Assembly (NCBI RefSeq): GCF_002091715.1
Contig: NZ_BDAG01000045.1
Coordinates: forward strand, 1 to 52,461
Direction: 5' to 3'
DNA from: Pseudomonas migulae NBRC 103157
GTDB lineage: Bacteria; Pseudomonadota; Gammaproteobacteria; Pseudomonadales; Pseudomonadaceae
Length of the DNA: 52,461 nucleotides
The notes under the pieces are model-generated. The model had not been told where the DNA came from and did not search any database. It was given only the letters and a program-made list of their open reading frames with translations. Position 1 is the first letter of the stretch, and every line of letters begins with the position of its first letter. A program made the translations under genes and the position numbers. Below, piece by piece: positions 24,201 to 33,820 of this stretch.

Positions 24201-25205
24201 ATGAATCGTCGTCGTGGGATCCGTTCCCTGTGCTGTGCCGCTTTGGCGGTCACCGCGGTCAGCCTGAGCAGTACGTTGCTGGCGGCCGAGGAAGTGAAGA
24301 TCGGTTTTCTGGTCAAGCAGGCGGAAGAGCCCTGGTTCCAGACCGAATGGGCCTTCGCCGAAAAGGCCGGCAAAGAGAAAGGCTTCAAAGTCATCAAGAT
24401 CGCGGTACCGGACGGCGAGAAGACCCTTTCCGCCATCGACAGCCTGGCCGCCAACGGCGCCAAGGGTTTCGTGATCTGCCCGCCGGACGTATCCCTCGGC
24501 CCGGCCATCATGGCCAAAGCCAAGCTGAACGGTTTGAAAGTGATTGCGGTGGATGACCGCTTTGTCGATGCCAGCGGCAAGTTCATGGAAGACGTTCCGT
24601 ACCTCGGCATGGCGGCGTTCGAAGTCGGCCAGAAGCAGGGCGCGGCCATGGCCACCGAAGCGAAAAAACGCGGCTGGGACTGGAAAGACACCTACGCGGT
24701 CATCAACACCTACAACGAACTCGACACCGGCAAGAAGCGCACCGACGGTTCGGTCAAAGCGCTGGAAGACGCCGGCATGCCGAAAGACCACATCCTGTTC
24801 TCGGCGCTGAAAACCCTCGACGTGCCGGGCAGCATGGACGCCACCAACTCGGCGCTGGTGAAGCTTCCGAGCGCGGCGAAAAACCTGATCATCGGCGGCA
24901 TGAACGACAACACCGTACTGGGCGGCGTGCGCGCCACCGAGAGCGCCGGTTTTGCCGCGGCCAACGTGATCGGCATTGGCATCAACGGCACCGACGCCAT
25001 TGGCGAACTGAAGAAACCCAACAGCGGCTTCTTCGGCTCGATGCTGCCGAGCCCGCACATCGAGGGCTACAACACCGCCAGCATGATGTACGAGTGGGTC
25101 ACCACCGGCAAAGAACCGCCGAAATACACCGCCATGGACGACGTGACCCTGATCACGCGCGACAACTTCAAGCAGGAACTGGAAAAGATCGGCCTCTGGA
25201 ACTGA
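24201..25205 (+). CDS. araF: L-arabinose-type ABC transporter substrate-binding protein
   Basis: Periplasmic sugar-binding protein. The 334-residue precursor has a signal peptide cut near LAAEE (residue 30). The mature start KIGFLVKQAEEPWFQTEW, the IAVPDGEKTL segment and the late GMNDNTVLGGVRATE are close to E. coli AraF. E. coli AraF binds L-arabinose and also D-galactose and D-fucose, which fits a galactose or arabinose oxidation locus. The ribosome-binding site is AAGGAG. It heads a three-gene importer operon. Confidence 0.9.
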   Translation: MNRRRGIRSLCCAALAVTAVSLSSTLLAAEEVKIGFLVKQAEEPWFQTEWAFAEKAGKEKGFKVIKIAVPDGEKTLSAIDSLAANGAKGFVICPPDVSLGPAIMAKAKLNGLKVIAVDDRFVDASGKFMEDVPYLGMAAFEVGQKQGAAMATEAKKRGWDWKDTYAVINTYNELDTGKKRTDGSVKALEDAGMPKDHILFSALKTLDVPGSMDATNSALVKLPSAAKNLIIGGMNDNTVLGGVRATESAGFAAANVIGIGINGTDAIGELKKPNSGFFGSMLPSPHIEGYNTASMMYEWVTTGKEPPKYTAMDDVTLITRDNFKQELEKIGLWN

Positions 25206-25269
25206 GGCACGGTTGATTTCATCGGCGGCCCTGGCGACGGGGCTGCCTGATCTGTTGATGAGGTGGCTT

Positions 25270-26814
25270 ATGCACGCGCAAGTACAGACACAACACGACA
25301 GCGTCGGCGGGAGCCTGCGCTTCAACGGGATCGGCAAGACCTTTCCCGGGGTGAAGGCGCTGGACGGCATCAGCTTCGTCGCCCATCCGGGCCAGGTTCA
25401 TGCCTTGATGGGCGAGAACGGTGCTGGCAAATCGACGTTGCTGAAAATCCTCGGTGGTGCCTACACGCCGAGCAGCGGAGACCTGCAGATCGGCGAGCGA
25501 ACGATGGTCTTCAAATCCACCGCCGACAGCATCGGCAACAAGGTGGCAGTGATCCATCAGGAGCTGCACCTGGTCCCGGAAATGACCGTGGCGGAAAATC
25601 TGTTCCTCGGTCATCTGCCCGCCAGTTTCGGCCTGATCAATCGCAACGCACTGCGGCAACAAGCGCTGGCCTGCCTCAATGGCCTGGCCGATGAAATCGA
25701 TCCGCAGGAGAAAGTCGGGCGCCTGTCCCTCGGTCAACGGCAACTGGTGGAAATCGCCAAGGCGTTGTCCCGTGGCGCGCATGTGATCGCGTTCGACGAA
25801 CCGACCAGCAGCCTCTCGGCGCGGGAAATCGATCGCTTGATGACGATCATCGGACGCCTGCGCGACGAGGGCAAAGTGGTGCTCTACGTCTCCCACCGCA
25901 TGGAGGAAGTGTTCCGCATCTGCAACGCGGTGACGGTGTTCAAGGACGGCCGCTACGTGCGCACCTTCGAGGACATGAGCGAGCTGACCCATGATCAATT
26001 GGTCACGTGCATGGTCGGGCGCGACATTCAGGACATCTACGATTACCGCCCGCGCAAGCGTGGCGCGGTGGCGTTGAGGGTCAACGGTCTGCTCGGGCCG
26101 GGTTTGCGTGAGCCGGTGAGTTTCGACGCGCACAAGGGCGAGATCCTGGGATTGTTCGGTCTGGTCGGTGCCGGTCGTACCGAGCTGTTCCGCATACTCA
26201 GCGGCCTCGAGCGCAACACCGCCGGGCGCTTGGAATTGCGCGGGCATGAACTGAAACTGCGCTCCCCCCGGGATGCCATTGCGGCAGGGATTCTGCTGTG
26301 CCCCGAAGACCGCAAGAAGGAGGGCATCATGCCGCTCTCCAGCGTCGCCGAGAACATCAACATCAGCGCACGCGGCGCCCATTCCACCTTCGGTTGCCTG
26401 TTGCGTGGCCTGTGGGAGAAGGGCAACGCCGACAAGCAGATCAAGGCGCTGAAAGTGAAGACGCCCAACGCGGCGCAGAAAATCATGTACCTGTCCGGCG
26501 GCAATCAGCAGAAGGCGATTCTCGGTCGCTGGCTGTCGATGCCGATGAAAGTCCTGCTGCTCGACGAACCCACTCGCGGCATCGACATCGGTGCGAAAGC
26601 CGAGATCTACCAGATCATCCACAACCTGGCGGAAAGCGGGATCGCGGTGATCGTGGTGTCCAGCGACCTGATGGAAGTCATGGGCATTTCCGACCGCATC
26701 CTGGTGCTCTGCGAAGGGGCGATGCGCGGCGAACTGTCCCGTGACGAGGCCAACGAATCCAACCTGCTGCAACTGGCTTTGCCGCGCCAACGCGCTGACG
26801 GCGTGGCGAACTGA
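25270..26814 (+). CDS. araG: L-arabinose-type ABC transporter ATP-binding protein
   Basis: A 514-residue double ATPase of the sugar-import class. The first cassette has Walker A GENGAGKST, LSLGQRQL and Walker B VIAFDEPTSS. The second has the degenerate GLVGAGRTE loop, LSGGNQQKA and LLLDEPTRGID. The start at 25270 is preceded by GAGGTGG and gives the length of E. coli AraG (504). Earlier in-frame ATG/TTG codons (25213, 25258) lack such a site. Confidence 0.92.
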   Translation: MHAQVQTQHDSVGGSLRFNGIGKTFPGVKALDGISFVAHPGQVHALMGENGAGKSTLLKILGGAYTPSSGDLQIGERTMVFKSTADSIGNKVAVIHQELHLVPEMTVAENLFLGHLPASFGLINRNALRQQALACLNGLADEIDPQEKVGRLSLGQRQLVEIAKALSRGAHVIAFDEPTSSLSAREIDRLMTIIGRLRDEGKVVLYVSHRMEEVFRICNAVTVFKDGRYVRTFEDMSELTHDQLVTCMVGRDIQDIYDYRPRKRGAVALRVNGLLGPGLREPVSFDAHKGEILGLFGLVGAGRTELFRILSGLERNTAGRLELRGHELKLRSPRDAIAAGILLCPEDRKKEGIMPLSSVAENINISARGAHSTFGCLLRGLWEKGNADKQIKALKVKTPNAAQKIMYLSGGNQQKAILGRWLSMPMKVLLLDEPTRGIDIGAKAEIYQIIHNLAESGIAVIVVSSDLMEVMGISDRILVLCEGAMRGELSRDEANESNLLQLALPRQRADGVAN

Positions 26815-26823
26815 GAGGTGACT

Positions 26824-27795
26824 ATGATGACAACCCAAAACAACGCTCTGCCCACCCCGCGCAAACCTCTGGACCTGCGGCGCTTTCTCGATGACTGGGT
26901 CATGCTGCTGGCGGCCGTCGGGATCTTTGTGCTCTGCACCTTGCTGATCGATAACTTCCTTTCGCCGCTGAACATGCGCGGCCTGGGCCTGGCGATTTCG
27001 ACCACCGGGATAGCGGCGTGCACCATGTTGTATTGCCTGGCGTCCGGGCATTTCGACTTGTCGGTGGGGTCGGTGATTGCTTGTGCCGGTGTGGTCGCGG
27101 CGGTCGTGATGCGGGACACCGACAGCGTTTTTCTCGGCGTGAGTGCGGCGCTGGTAATGGGGCTGATCGTCGGGCTGATCAACGGGATCGTGATTGCCAA
27201 GCTGCGGGTCAATGCGTTGATCACCACGCTGGCGACCATGCAGATCGTTCGCGGTCTGGCTTACATCTTTGCCAATGGCAAAGCGGTGGGCGTGTCGCAG
27301 GAGTCGTTCTTCGTCTTCGGCAACGGTCAGTTGTTTGGCGTGCCGGTGCCGATTCTGATCACCATCGTCTGTTTCCTGTTTTTCGGCTGGCTGCTGAATT
27401 ACACCACCTACGGGCGCAACACCATGGCCATCGGTGGCAATCAGGAAGCCGCGCTGTTGGCCGGGGTCAACGTTGACCGGACCAAGATCATCATCTTCGC
27501 CGTGCATGGTGTGATCGGGGCGTTGGCCGGGGTGATCCTGGCTTCGCGGATGACCTCGGGACAGCCGATGATCGGCCAGGGTTTCGAGCTGACGGTGATC
27601 TCGGCCTGCGTGCTCGGCGGGGTGTCGCTGAGCGGCGGGATAGGCATGATCCGGCATGTGATCGCCGGGGTGCTGATTCTGGCGATCATCGAGAATGCGA
27701 TGAACCTGAAGAACATCGACACGTTTTATCAGTACGTGATCCGTGGTTCGATCCTGTTGCTGGCGGTGGTGATCGATCGCCTCAAACAACGCTGA
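26824..27795 (+). CDS. araH: L-arabinose-type ABC transporter permease
   Basis: A 323-residue inner-membrane permease (BPD_transp_2 type) with about ten hydrophobic segments. The conserved SGHFDLSVGSV and GRNTMAIGGNQEAALLAGVNV loops are clear. The start at 26824 follows GAGAGG; ATG 26827 or GTG 26818 are alternatives. It starts 9 bp after araG and completes the importer. Confidence 0.92.
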   Translation: MMTTQNNALPTPRKPLDLRRFLDDWVMLLAAVGIFVLCTLLIDNFLSPLNMRGLGLAISTTGIAACTMLYCLASGHFDLSVGSVIACAGVVAAVVMRDTDSVFLGVSAALVMGLIVGLINGIVIAKLRVNALITTLATMQIVRGLAYIFANGKAVGVSQESFFVFGNGQLFGVPVPILITIVCFLFFGWLLNYTTYGRNTMAIGGNQEAALLAGVNVDRTKIIIFAVHGVIGALAGVILASRMTSGQPMIGQGFELTVISACVLGGVSLSGGIGMIRHVIAGVLILAIIENAMNLKNIDTFYQYVIRGSILLLAVVIDRLKQR

Positions 27796-27817
27796 TTCCA
27801 ACGGCGATCCTGCTGAC

Positions 27818-27912
27818 GCCATCGCGGGCAAGCCCGCTCCCACAGGTTCTGTGTCGGTTGCATCATGTGTGAACGACACAGGCTCTGTGGGAGCTGGCTT
27901 GCCAGCGATGGC
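27818..27912. repeat. REP pair
   Basis: The left arm (CATCGCGGGCAAGCCCGCTCCCACAG) and right arm (CTGTGGGAGCTGGCTTGCCAGCGATG) are imperfect inverses. They mark the end of the araH operon. Confidence 0.85.
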
Positions 27913-28015
27913 GGTCTGACTGATTAATCCCGCTCCTGCAAACGACCGCTTCCTTCCGTCACTTCCCCTAAATATTTCTTGCCCGCTACAACCGGTTTCG
28001 GTTATCACTTTGTAC

Positions 28016-28729
28016 ATGATTAGACAGGTACGATTTGACAAGAAACAACGGGTGGTCGACGAACTCATCCGGCGCATCGAAAGCGGCCTCATGGAGGACG
28101 GCTTTCTGTTGCCGGGCGAGCATCAGTTGGCTCAAGAATTCAAAGTCAGCCGAGGTACGCTGCGTGAAGCCCTGGCCGAATTGAAACGGCGCAACTACAT
28201 CGCGACGCAAAGCGGTGTGGGTTCCATCGTCACCTTCGACGGAGTGGTGCTCGATCAGCGCAGCGGCTGGGCGCAGGCCCTGGCCGACAGCGGGGCGCTG
28301 ATCAATACCGAAGTGCTGCGGCTGGAGGCGGTGACCCGTCCTGACCTGCTGCCGCGTTTCGGCACTGACCAGTTCATCACCCTCGACCGCCGCCGCCGTT
28401 CCACCGACGGCAAGCTGGTTTCCCTCGAACGCTCATTGATGCCCGCCACCGGAGGCCTGGAAAGCCTGCCGCGTGTCGGCCTGATCGACAATTCCCTGAC
28501 CATCACCCTGGCCGCCTACGGCTACATCGGCGAGCGTGGCGATCAATGGATCGGCGCCGAACCCTTGAATGCCGAAGACGCCGAGCTGCTCGGTCGTCCG
28601 GTCGGCACAGTGTTCCTCAAAGCCCTGCGCACCACGTACGACCGACAAAACCGTTTCATGGAGCAAGTCGAAAGCCTGCTCGATCCCGTGCACTTTCGCC
28701 TGCATCTGCAATTTGGACATCAACAATGA
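28016..28729 (+). CDS. GntR-family (HutC/UTRA) regulator of the riboside operon
   Basis: A 237-residue regulator: winged-helix HTH at about residues 5-75 (LAQEFKVSRGTLREALAELKRRNYI) and a UTRA ligand domain at about 95-235. Its stop overlaps the next ATG (ATGA), so it is encoded in the operon it most likely controls. No good Shine-Dalgarno sequence precedes 28016; a TGTACA palindrome overlaps the start codon (28011-28016). E. coli YegW has the same class and context. Confidence 0.9.
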   Translation: MIRQVRFDKKQRVVDELIRRIESGLMEDGFLLPGEHQLAQEFKVSRGTLREALAELKRRNYIATQSGVGSIVTFDGVVLDQRSGWAQALADSGALINTEVLRLEAVTRPDLLPRFGTDQFITLDRRRRSTDGKLVSLERSLMPATGGLESLPRVGLIDNSLTITLAAYGYIGERGDQWIGAEPLNAEDAELLGRPVGTVFLKALRTTYDRQNRFMEQVESLLDPVHFRLHLQFGHQQ

Positions 28730-29724
28730 CCGCGCTCAATCGTGCACTGGGCGCGTTTTACGGACTGGCCCTGGGCGATGCGCTGGGCATGCCGACCCAA
28801 TCCCTGAGCCGCGCTGAAATCAAGGCACGTTTCGGTGAAATCATCGATCTGCAAGACGCTGGCCCGGATCAACCCATTGCGGCCAACATGCCCAAGGGCT
28901 CGATCACCGACGACACCGAGCAGGCGATTCTGGTCGGCCAGTTGTTGATCGAAGGCGAAGGCAAGATCGACCCTTCGGTGCTGGCCCAGCGGCTGATCGA
29001 ATGGGAAGCGGCGATGCAGGCCAAGGACTCGCAGGATTTGCTCGGGCCGTCGACCAAACGTGCGATCGAGATGATTCTCGCCGGCCAGTCGCCGGAAGAG
29101 GCGGGGCGCTATGGCACCACCAACGGCGCGGCGATGCGTATCACGCCGGTCGGGATTTCGGCGGATGTCAGCGATCCCGAGCGTTTCATCAACGCCGTGG
29201 TTCAGGCCTGCCAAGTCACTCATAACACTACGCTGGGCATTTCCAGCGCAGCGGCGGTGGCCGCGGTGGTGTCGGCCGGCATCAACGGCATGGACCTGGG
29301 TGAAGCGTTGAATCTCGGCCAGCAGATCGCTCTGCAAGCGGAAAGCCATGGCCACTGGGTTGCGGGCGGACGCATTGCCTCGCGCATCAGTTGGGCACGG
29401 ACGATCAGCGTCGACAGTGACAAGGCGTTGCTGGCGGACTTGATGTATGACGTGATCGGCACTTCGGTGGCGTCACAGGAGTCGGTGGTGGTTTCGTTTG
29501 CCCTGGCGCAACAAGTGGCCATCGGTGAGATGAATGCCTTCGAAGCGGTTTGCATGGCCGCAGGTTTAGGCGGTGACACTGACACCATCGCGGCGATTCT
29601 GGGGGCCATGCTTGGGGCCTGCCTGGGGCTTGAGAGTTGGCCTGTTGCGATGATCGACCAGGTTAAAGCCGTTAACTCGCTGGCGTTGGAACCGTTGGTG
29701 CAGGGGCTGTTGGCTTTGCGTTGA
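28726..29724 (+). CDS. ADP-ribosylglycohydrolase-family hydrolase
   Basis: A 332-residue member of the ADP-ribosyl-hydrolase (DraG/ARH) fold. The two metal-site motifs are visible: ITDDTEQA near residue 63 and GLGGDTDTIAAILGAM near 286. The family cleaves N-glycosidic bonds of ADP-ribose conjugates or nucleosides. In an operon with a nucleobase-type permease and a PfkB kinase, as in E. coli yegU, hydrolysis of an N-riboside is more likely than protein de-ADP-ribosylation. It overlaps the regulator gene by 4 bp. Confidence 0.88.
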   Translation: MTALNRALGAFYGLALGDALGMPTQSLSRAEIKARFGEIIDLQDAGPDQPIAANMPKGSITDDTEQAILVGQLLIEGEGKIDPSVLAQRLIEWEAAMQAKDSQDLLGPSTKRAIEMILAGQSPEEAGRYGTTNGAAMRITPVGISADVSDPERFINAVVQACQVTHNTTLGISSAAAVAAVVSAGINGMDLGEALNLGQQIALQAESHGHWVAGGRIASRISWARTISVDSDKALLADLMYDVIGTSVASQESVVVSFALAQQVAIGEMNAFEAVCMAAGLGGDTDTIAAILGAMLGACLGLESWPVAMIDQVKAVNSLALEPLVQGLLALR

Positions 29725-29733
29725 CTGCGCTGA

Positions 29734-29812
29734 CGCCTTCGCGAGCGAGCCCGCTCCCACAGTGATCTGCGGCGTTCACAAACCCTGTGGGAGCGGGCTT
29801 GCTCGCGATGGG
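29734..29812. repeat. REP pair inside the riboside operon
   Basis: Inverted copies of the GTGGGAGCGGGCTTGCTCGCGA class lie between the hydrolase and permease genes, inside an otherwise compact operon. They may stabilise or separate mRNA segments. Confidence 0.85.
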
Positions 29813-29937
29813 TGCACCACCTATTTCAATTGATAACCCCGCAATGGATCGCACTGACTTGGCCAGGACAGCCGGGCTGTAGTTTTCGTCTTCCGTCATT
29901 GCCCATAACCACAACAAAGGCAACAGGAGCATTTCAC

Positions 29938-31404
29938 ATGAGTTCATCGAACGCCGGGCAAAGCGCCGGGCAACTGGAAACCCGTGGCATCGAACCGGTG
30001 CCGGAAGCGGAGTGCAACGGTCATCCGCTGCAACTGTTCTGGGTCTGGTTCGCCGCCAACATTTCCATCCTCGGCCTGCCACTGGGCGCCACGCTGGTGG
30101 CGTTTCGCGGCTTGGCGATCTGGCAGGCGATCATCGTTGCCATCCTCGGCGCTGCCGGTTCCTTCGCGGTGGTCGGGATCATTTCCATCGCCGGTCGCCG
30201 AGGTCGCGCACCGAGCCTGACGCTGTCGCGGGCGATCTTCGGTGTGCGCGGCAATATCGGCCCGACACTGGTCTCGCTGATGTCGCGCCTGGGTTGGGAA
30301 ACCGTCAACACCACCACTGCCGCGTTCGTGCTGTTGTCGCTGTGTTCGATTCTGTTTGGCTCTCCGGTGGAAGCCAAAAGTGCACCGGTGTTGACCCTGA
30401 TCTTCATCGCGATTTTCGTGCTGCTGACCCTGTCGGTGTCCGGTCTCGGTCACGCGACGTTGCTGGTGATCCAGAAGTGGGCGACCTACGTGTTCGGCGC
30501 GCTGAACATTCTGGTCGGCGGTTTCCTTTGCGCCACCATCGACTGGAGCGCCGTGTTCAACGCCACGCCTGCGCCGTTGAGCGCGATGATCATCGGCGTC
30601 GGTACCATGGCCGCCGGCACCGGGATCGGTTGGGCCAATGCTGGCGCCGACATGTCGCGCTACCAGCACCGCAGCGTCAAGGCTGCTCGTCTGGTGGCCT
30701 CGGCCGCATTCGGTGCGGGTATCCCGCTGGTGTTGCTGATCACCCTCGGCGGCCTGCTGTCGGTGGGCAACAACGACCTGGCGTCGGCCACTGACCCGAT
30801 CATCGCGATCCGCGACATGCTGCCGACCTGGATGGCCGTGCCGTACCTGATCACCGCATTCGGCGGCTTGCTGCTATCGAATAACCTGTCGGTGTACTCC
30901 GCCGGTTTGACCACATTGACCCTGGGCCTCAAGGTCAAACGCGTCTACGCCGTGGTGGTCGACATCGTTGCGATCTTCGCCGGTTCGATCTACTTCATGC
31001 TGATCGCCGACAGTTTCTACGGCCCGTTCATTACCTTCATTTCCTTGCTGGCCGTGCCGATCACTGCGTGGGTCGGGATCTTCGTCGTCGACCTGATTCA
31101 CCGCCATTACTACAGTCCGAAAGACCTGCTGGACGTCAGCCCGAGCAGCGCCTACTGGTATCGCGGCGGCGTGGAATGGCGCGCCTTCGGTGCATGGGCG
31201 CTGGCGATCGTGTTGGGTTTCAGCTTCACCACCATCGGCACCACCGAACAAACCGTCTGGTTCCGCGGCTTCCTCTCCGATTCGTGGCTGGGTCACAACG
31301 GTCTCGGCTGGATCGTCACGTTCCTGGTCGCCGGCGGGATTTATTTTGTACTCGGCGGGGCCAGGGATCGCCGCGCCGCGTCGCTCGAGAATGCTCATGC
31401 CTAA
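29938..31404 (+). CDS. NCS1-family nucleobase/nucleoside permease (cytosine permease-like)
   Basis: A 488-residue inner-membrane transporter with about twelve hydrophobic segments. The N-terminal NISILGLPLGATL, then GRAPSLTLSRAIFGVRGN and SRLGWETVNT match the NCS1 (CodB-like) pattern. NCS1 proteins import nucleobases, hydantoins or thiamine precursors with H+ or Na+. Here it takes the place held by the nucleoside symporter YegT in E. coli, so the ligand may be a nucleoside-like compound. The ribosome-binding site is CAGGAGC. Its end overlaps the kinase gene by 8 bp. Confidence 0.88.
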   Translation: MSSSNAGQSAGQLETRGIEPVPEAECNGHPLQLFWVWFAANISILGLPLGATLVAFRGLAIWQAIIVAILGAAGSFAVVGIISIAGRRGRAPSLTLSRAIFGVRGNIGPTLVSLMSRLGWETVNTTTAAFVLLSLCSILFGSPVEAKSAPVLTLIFIAIFVLLTLSVSGLGHATLLVIQKWATYVFGALNILVGGFLCATIDWSAVFNATPAPLSAMIIGVGTMAAGTGIGWANAGADMSRYQHRSVKAARLVASAAFGAGIPLVLLITLGGLLSVGNNDLASATDPIIAIRDMLPTWMAVPYLITAFGGLLLSNNLSVYSAGLTTLTLGLKVKRVYAVVVDIVAIFAGSIYFMLIADSFYGPFITFISLLAVPITAWVGIFVVDLIHRHYYSPKDLLDVSPSSAYWYRGGVEWRAFGAWALAIVLGFSFTTIGTTEQTVWFRGFLSDSWLGHNGLGWIVTFLVAGGIYFVLGGARDRRAASLENAHA

Positions 31405-32326
31405 AATGTTGCACACCGGCCAGGTCATCATCGACCTGGTCATGGCCGTGGATAAACTGCCTCAACCCGGCGGCGACGTACTGGCGCAATCCGCCAGTTT
31501 CGAAGCCGGTGGCGGGTTCAATGTGATGGCCGCCGCTCAGCGTAATGGCTTGCCGGTGGTTTACCTGGGCCGTCACGGCAACGGTCGTTTCGGCGACCTG
31601 GCGCGTGAGGCGATGAAGGCTGAAGGCATTCGCATCGGCATTGCTCACAGTGCTGAGCGAGACACGGGGTTGTGCGTGGCAATCACGGATGCTTCCGCCG
31701 AGCGCAGCTTCGTCTCCTATATCGGCGCCGAAGGTGAAGTGTCCGCAGAGGATTTGAACAGCGTAGCGGCGCAGGCGGGCGACTATGTCTACGTCAGCGG
31801 CTACAGCCTGCTGCATGTCGGCAAGGCTCAGGCGCTGGTGGATTGGGTGTTGGCGTTGCCGAGTGCGGTCAACGTGGTGTTCGACCCGGGCCCGCTGGTG
31901 GAATCACCCGATGCGCCGTTGATGCAGGCGTTGTTGCCGCGTATCGATGTGTGGACCAGCAACAGCGTCGAGGCACTGCGTTTTACCGGGGCGTCGGACA
32001 TTGCCGAGGCGCTGGATCGACTGGCCGATCATCTGCCGTCGAGGGTGTTGATGGTGGTTCGCGACGGTCCGCAAGGGTGCTGGATTCATCAGCATGGCGA
32101 GCGTCAGCACGTGCCGGGTTTCAAGGTTGAGGCAGTGGACAGTAACGGTGCCGGGGATGCGCACGCCGGGGTGTTTGTGGCCGGGTTGGCGCAAGGGTTG
32201 TCGGCGGGTGAAGCGGCGCGGCGGGCGAATGCGGCTGCGGCGCTGGCGGTGACGCGGTGGGGGCCGGCGACTTCGCCTGGGGCGGATGAGGTGGATGCGT
32301 TGATCAGCAAGACTTTCGGCGCCTGA
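31397..32326 (+). CDS. PfkB-family carbohydrate/nucleoside kinase
   Basis: A 309-residue ribokinase-fold kinase. The N-terminal sugar-binding GGGFNVMAAAQRNG and C-terminal PfkB signature DSNGAGDAHAGVFVAGL with the catalytic Asp of GAGD are clear. It likely phosphorylates the ribose, or the riboside, released or imported by its operon partners (E. coli YegV is the counterpart). It overlaps the permease by 8 bp, so translation is coupled. Confidence 0.9.
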   Translation: MPKMLHTGQVIIDLVMAVDKLPQPGGDVLAQSASFEAGGGFNVMAAAQRNGLPVVYLGRHGNGRFGDLAREAMKAEGIRIGIAHSAERDTGLCVAITDASAERSFVSYIGAEGEVSAEDLNSVAAQAGDYVYVSGYSLLHVGKAQALVDWVLALPSAVNVVFDPGPLVESPDAPLMQALLPRIDVWTSNSVEALRFTGASDIAEALDRLADHLPSRVLMVVRDGPQGCWIHQHGERQHVPGFKVEAVDSNGAGDAHAGVFVAGLAQGLSAGEAARRANAAAALAVTRWGPATSPGADEVDALISKTFGA

Positions 32327-32332
32327 CGGGAC

Positions 32333-32404
32333 GCCATCGCTGGCAAGCCAGCTCCTACAAGGGATCGCGTAATTCCTGTAGGAGCTGGCTTGCCGGCGAT
32401 AGGC
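32333..32404. repeat. REP pair
   Basis: Inverted GTAGGAGCTGGCTTGCCGGCGA-class copies lie between the convergent PfkB and MFS genes. Confidence 0.85.
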
Positions 32405-32509
32405 CCTCAAAGGTTTACACGTCCAACTTGCACGCCGCCTCAACCCCAGCCGCACATAGCTTGATCGGTTTTTATCGACGTTCATGGATACTGATGAACG
32501 ACGAACGGT

Positions 32510-33712
32510 TCAGGCCTGTTGCAACGTTTTGACCGTGTAGCGGCGCCAGATCAGGCGGCCCACGGTGATCAGCCAGTTCAACAGCGCCACGGCGAGAACG
32601 GTGAGCAACAGTGTCGCCATCCCGTGTTCGACGATGATCTTCCCGGCCAGCAACGGAAAGCCGAACACACCAATGAAGTACGACAGGCTGAACAGCAGCA
32701 ACGCTTGCGCGGTGGTGCCGTGCGGCGTTTCATTCGCCGCCAGGCCATTGATCACCGAATACGTCAGCCCGTAACCGACCCCGAGCATCATCGCCGCGAG
32801 CACGTAGCTCAAGCCGCTGTCGACCACGAAACCGAACATCACAATCGAAACCATCATCAGCCCCGACAACAGGCAGGATGCGAGGAACGGATCGCGCTTG
32901 ACCACGAATCCGGCAATCACCATCCGGCTGCTGATTGCCGCGCCCATGAAGCCGAAAAAGAACAGCGAGTAATCCAGCGAACGAGACGCCGCATAGCTGG
33001 TCTGGAAACTCGACAGACCACCGAAGACGCAGCCGCCGAGGCCTACCATGAGGATCGGGAACACTGCGCGGGACGACAAAATCTGCCGGGTTGCGCGCCA
33101 GGAAATGCGTGCGACCGCAGCGGTCGGCGAGGGCGCTTTTTTCAGCTGCGCATCCAGGCGCCAGAACAGCAACACGCCGATCAGGCTGGCCAGCGCCGCG
33201 AGGTAAAACGCCGCCGTTACGGGATAGCCCAGCGCACTGGCCGCGCGGCCCAGCAACGGACCGCTGCCGATCCCGGTCATCATGCTGCCCGACAGTAGCG
33301 CGAAATATCTGGCCCGTTGGGCAGGCGTCACAAGGCTTGCGACGATGATCGGCCCGAGTGTGTAGAAAACGCCCCAGCCCAAACCCAGCAGCAAGCCGAA
33401 AAACAGCAGCAGATGACCGAAGCCCGGCGTCAGTGCAAAACCCAGGCTGGCCGCCACCAGCAGCACGCCGAACAGCGCAATCGAACGCGCCGCGCCAAGC
33501 CAGTCGGACAAGTGCCCGGAAACGATCACCGCCGCAAACGTGCTGAGCATCGCCGCCGAAATCACGCTCCCGGCATCGTGTTCGTTGCCGCCGCGTGAGC
33601 CGATCAACAGCGACAGCAAAAACGTCGAGCCGTAGGACAGCGACAGCAAATAACTGGCGAGGCAAAACAGGCCGAACAGTTTGCTGGAGACCTGAGGTGG
33701 AGCAGTAGACAT
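32510..33712 (-). CDS. MFS transporter
   Basis: A 400-residue major facilitator with 12 predicted membrane segments. Loop 2-3 has SGHLSDWLGAARSI, a motif A variant. The start at 33712 (MSTAPPQVSS) was chosen over an upstream in-frame ATG at 33748 because the earlier residues are not hydrophobic or conserved. The substrate is unknown. It points away from the HD gene upstream and is not clearly part of an operon. Confidence 0.85.
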   Translation of the reverse strand: MSTAPPQVSSKLFGLFCLASYLLSLSYGSTFLLSLLIGSRGGNEHDAGSVISAAMLSTFAAVIVSGHLSDWLGAARSIALFGVLLVAASLGFALTPGFGHLLLFFGLLLGLGWGVFYTLGPIIVASLVTPAQRARYFALLSGSMMTGIGSGPLLGRAASALGYPVTAAFYLAALASLIGVLLFWRLDAQLKKAPSPTAAVARISWRATRQILSSRAVFPILMVGLGGCVFGGLSSFQTSYAASRSLDYSLFFFGFMGAAISSRMVIAGFVVKRDPFLASCLLSGLMMVSIVMFGFVVDSGLSYVLAAMMLGVGYGLTYSVINGLAANETPHGTTAQALLLFSLSYFIGVFGFPLLAGKIIVEHGMATLLLTVLAVALLNWLITVGRLIWRRYTVKTLQQA

Positions 33713-33820
33713 GACGCGCTTCCTTGACCCGATAACGGAGAGTGTCATCTATCATGCAAGGCGCCGATGTTAGGTCTGAGGTTATCGATTCCAGGGTTAG
33801 TGGTGGGCGGAGTAATGCAC

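Noticed and set aside
25219..28092. A 957-codon minus-strand frame over araG-araH
   Set aside because: It is antisense to three clear genes, His/Gln/Arg/Asp-rich, with no domain; a codon-bias shadow.
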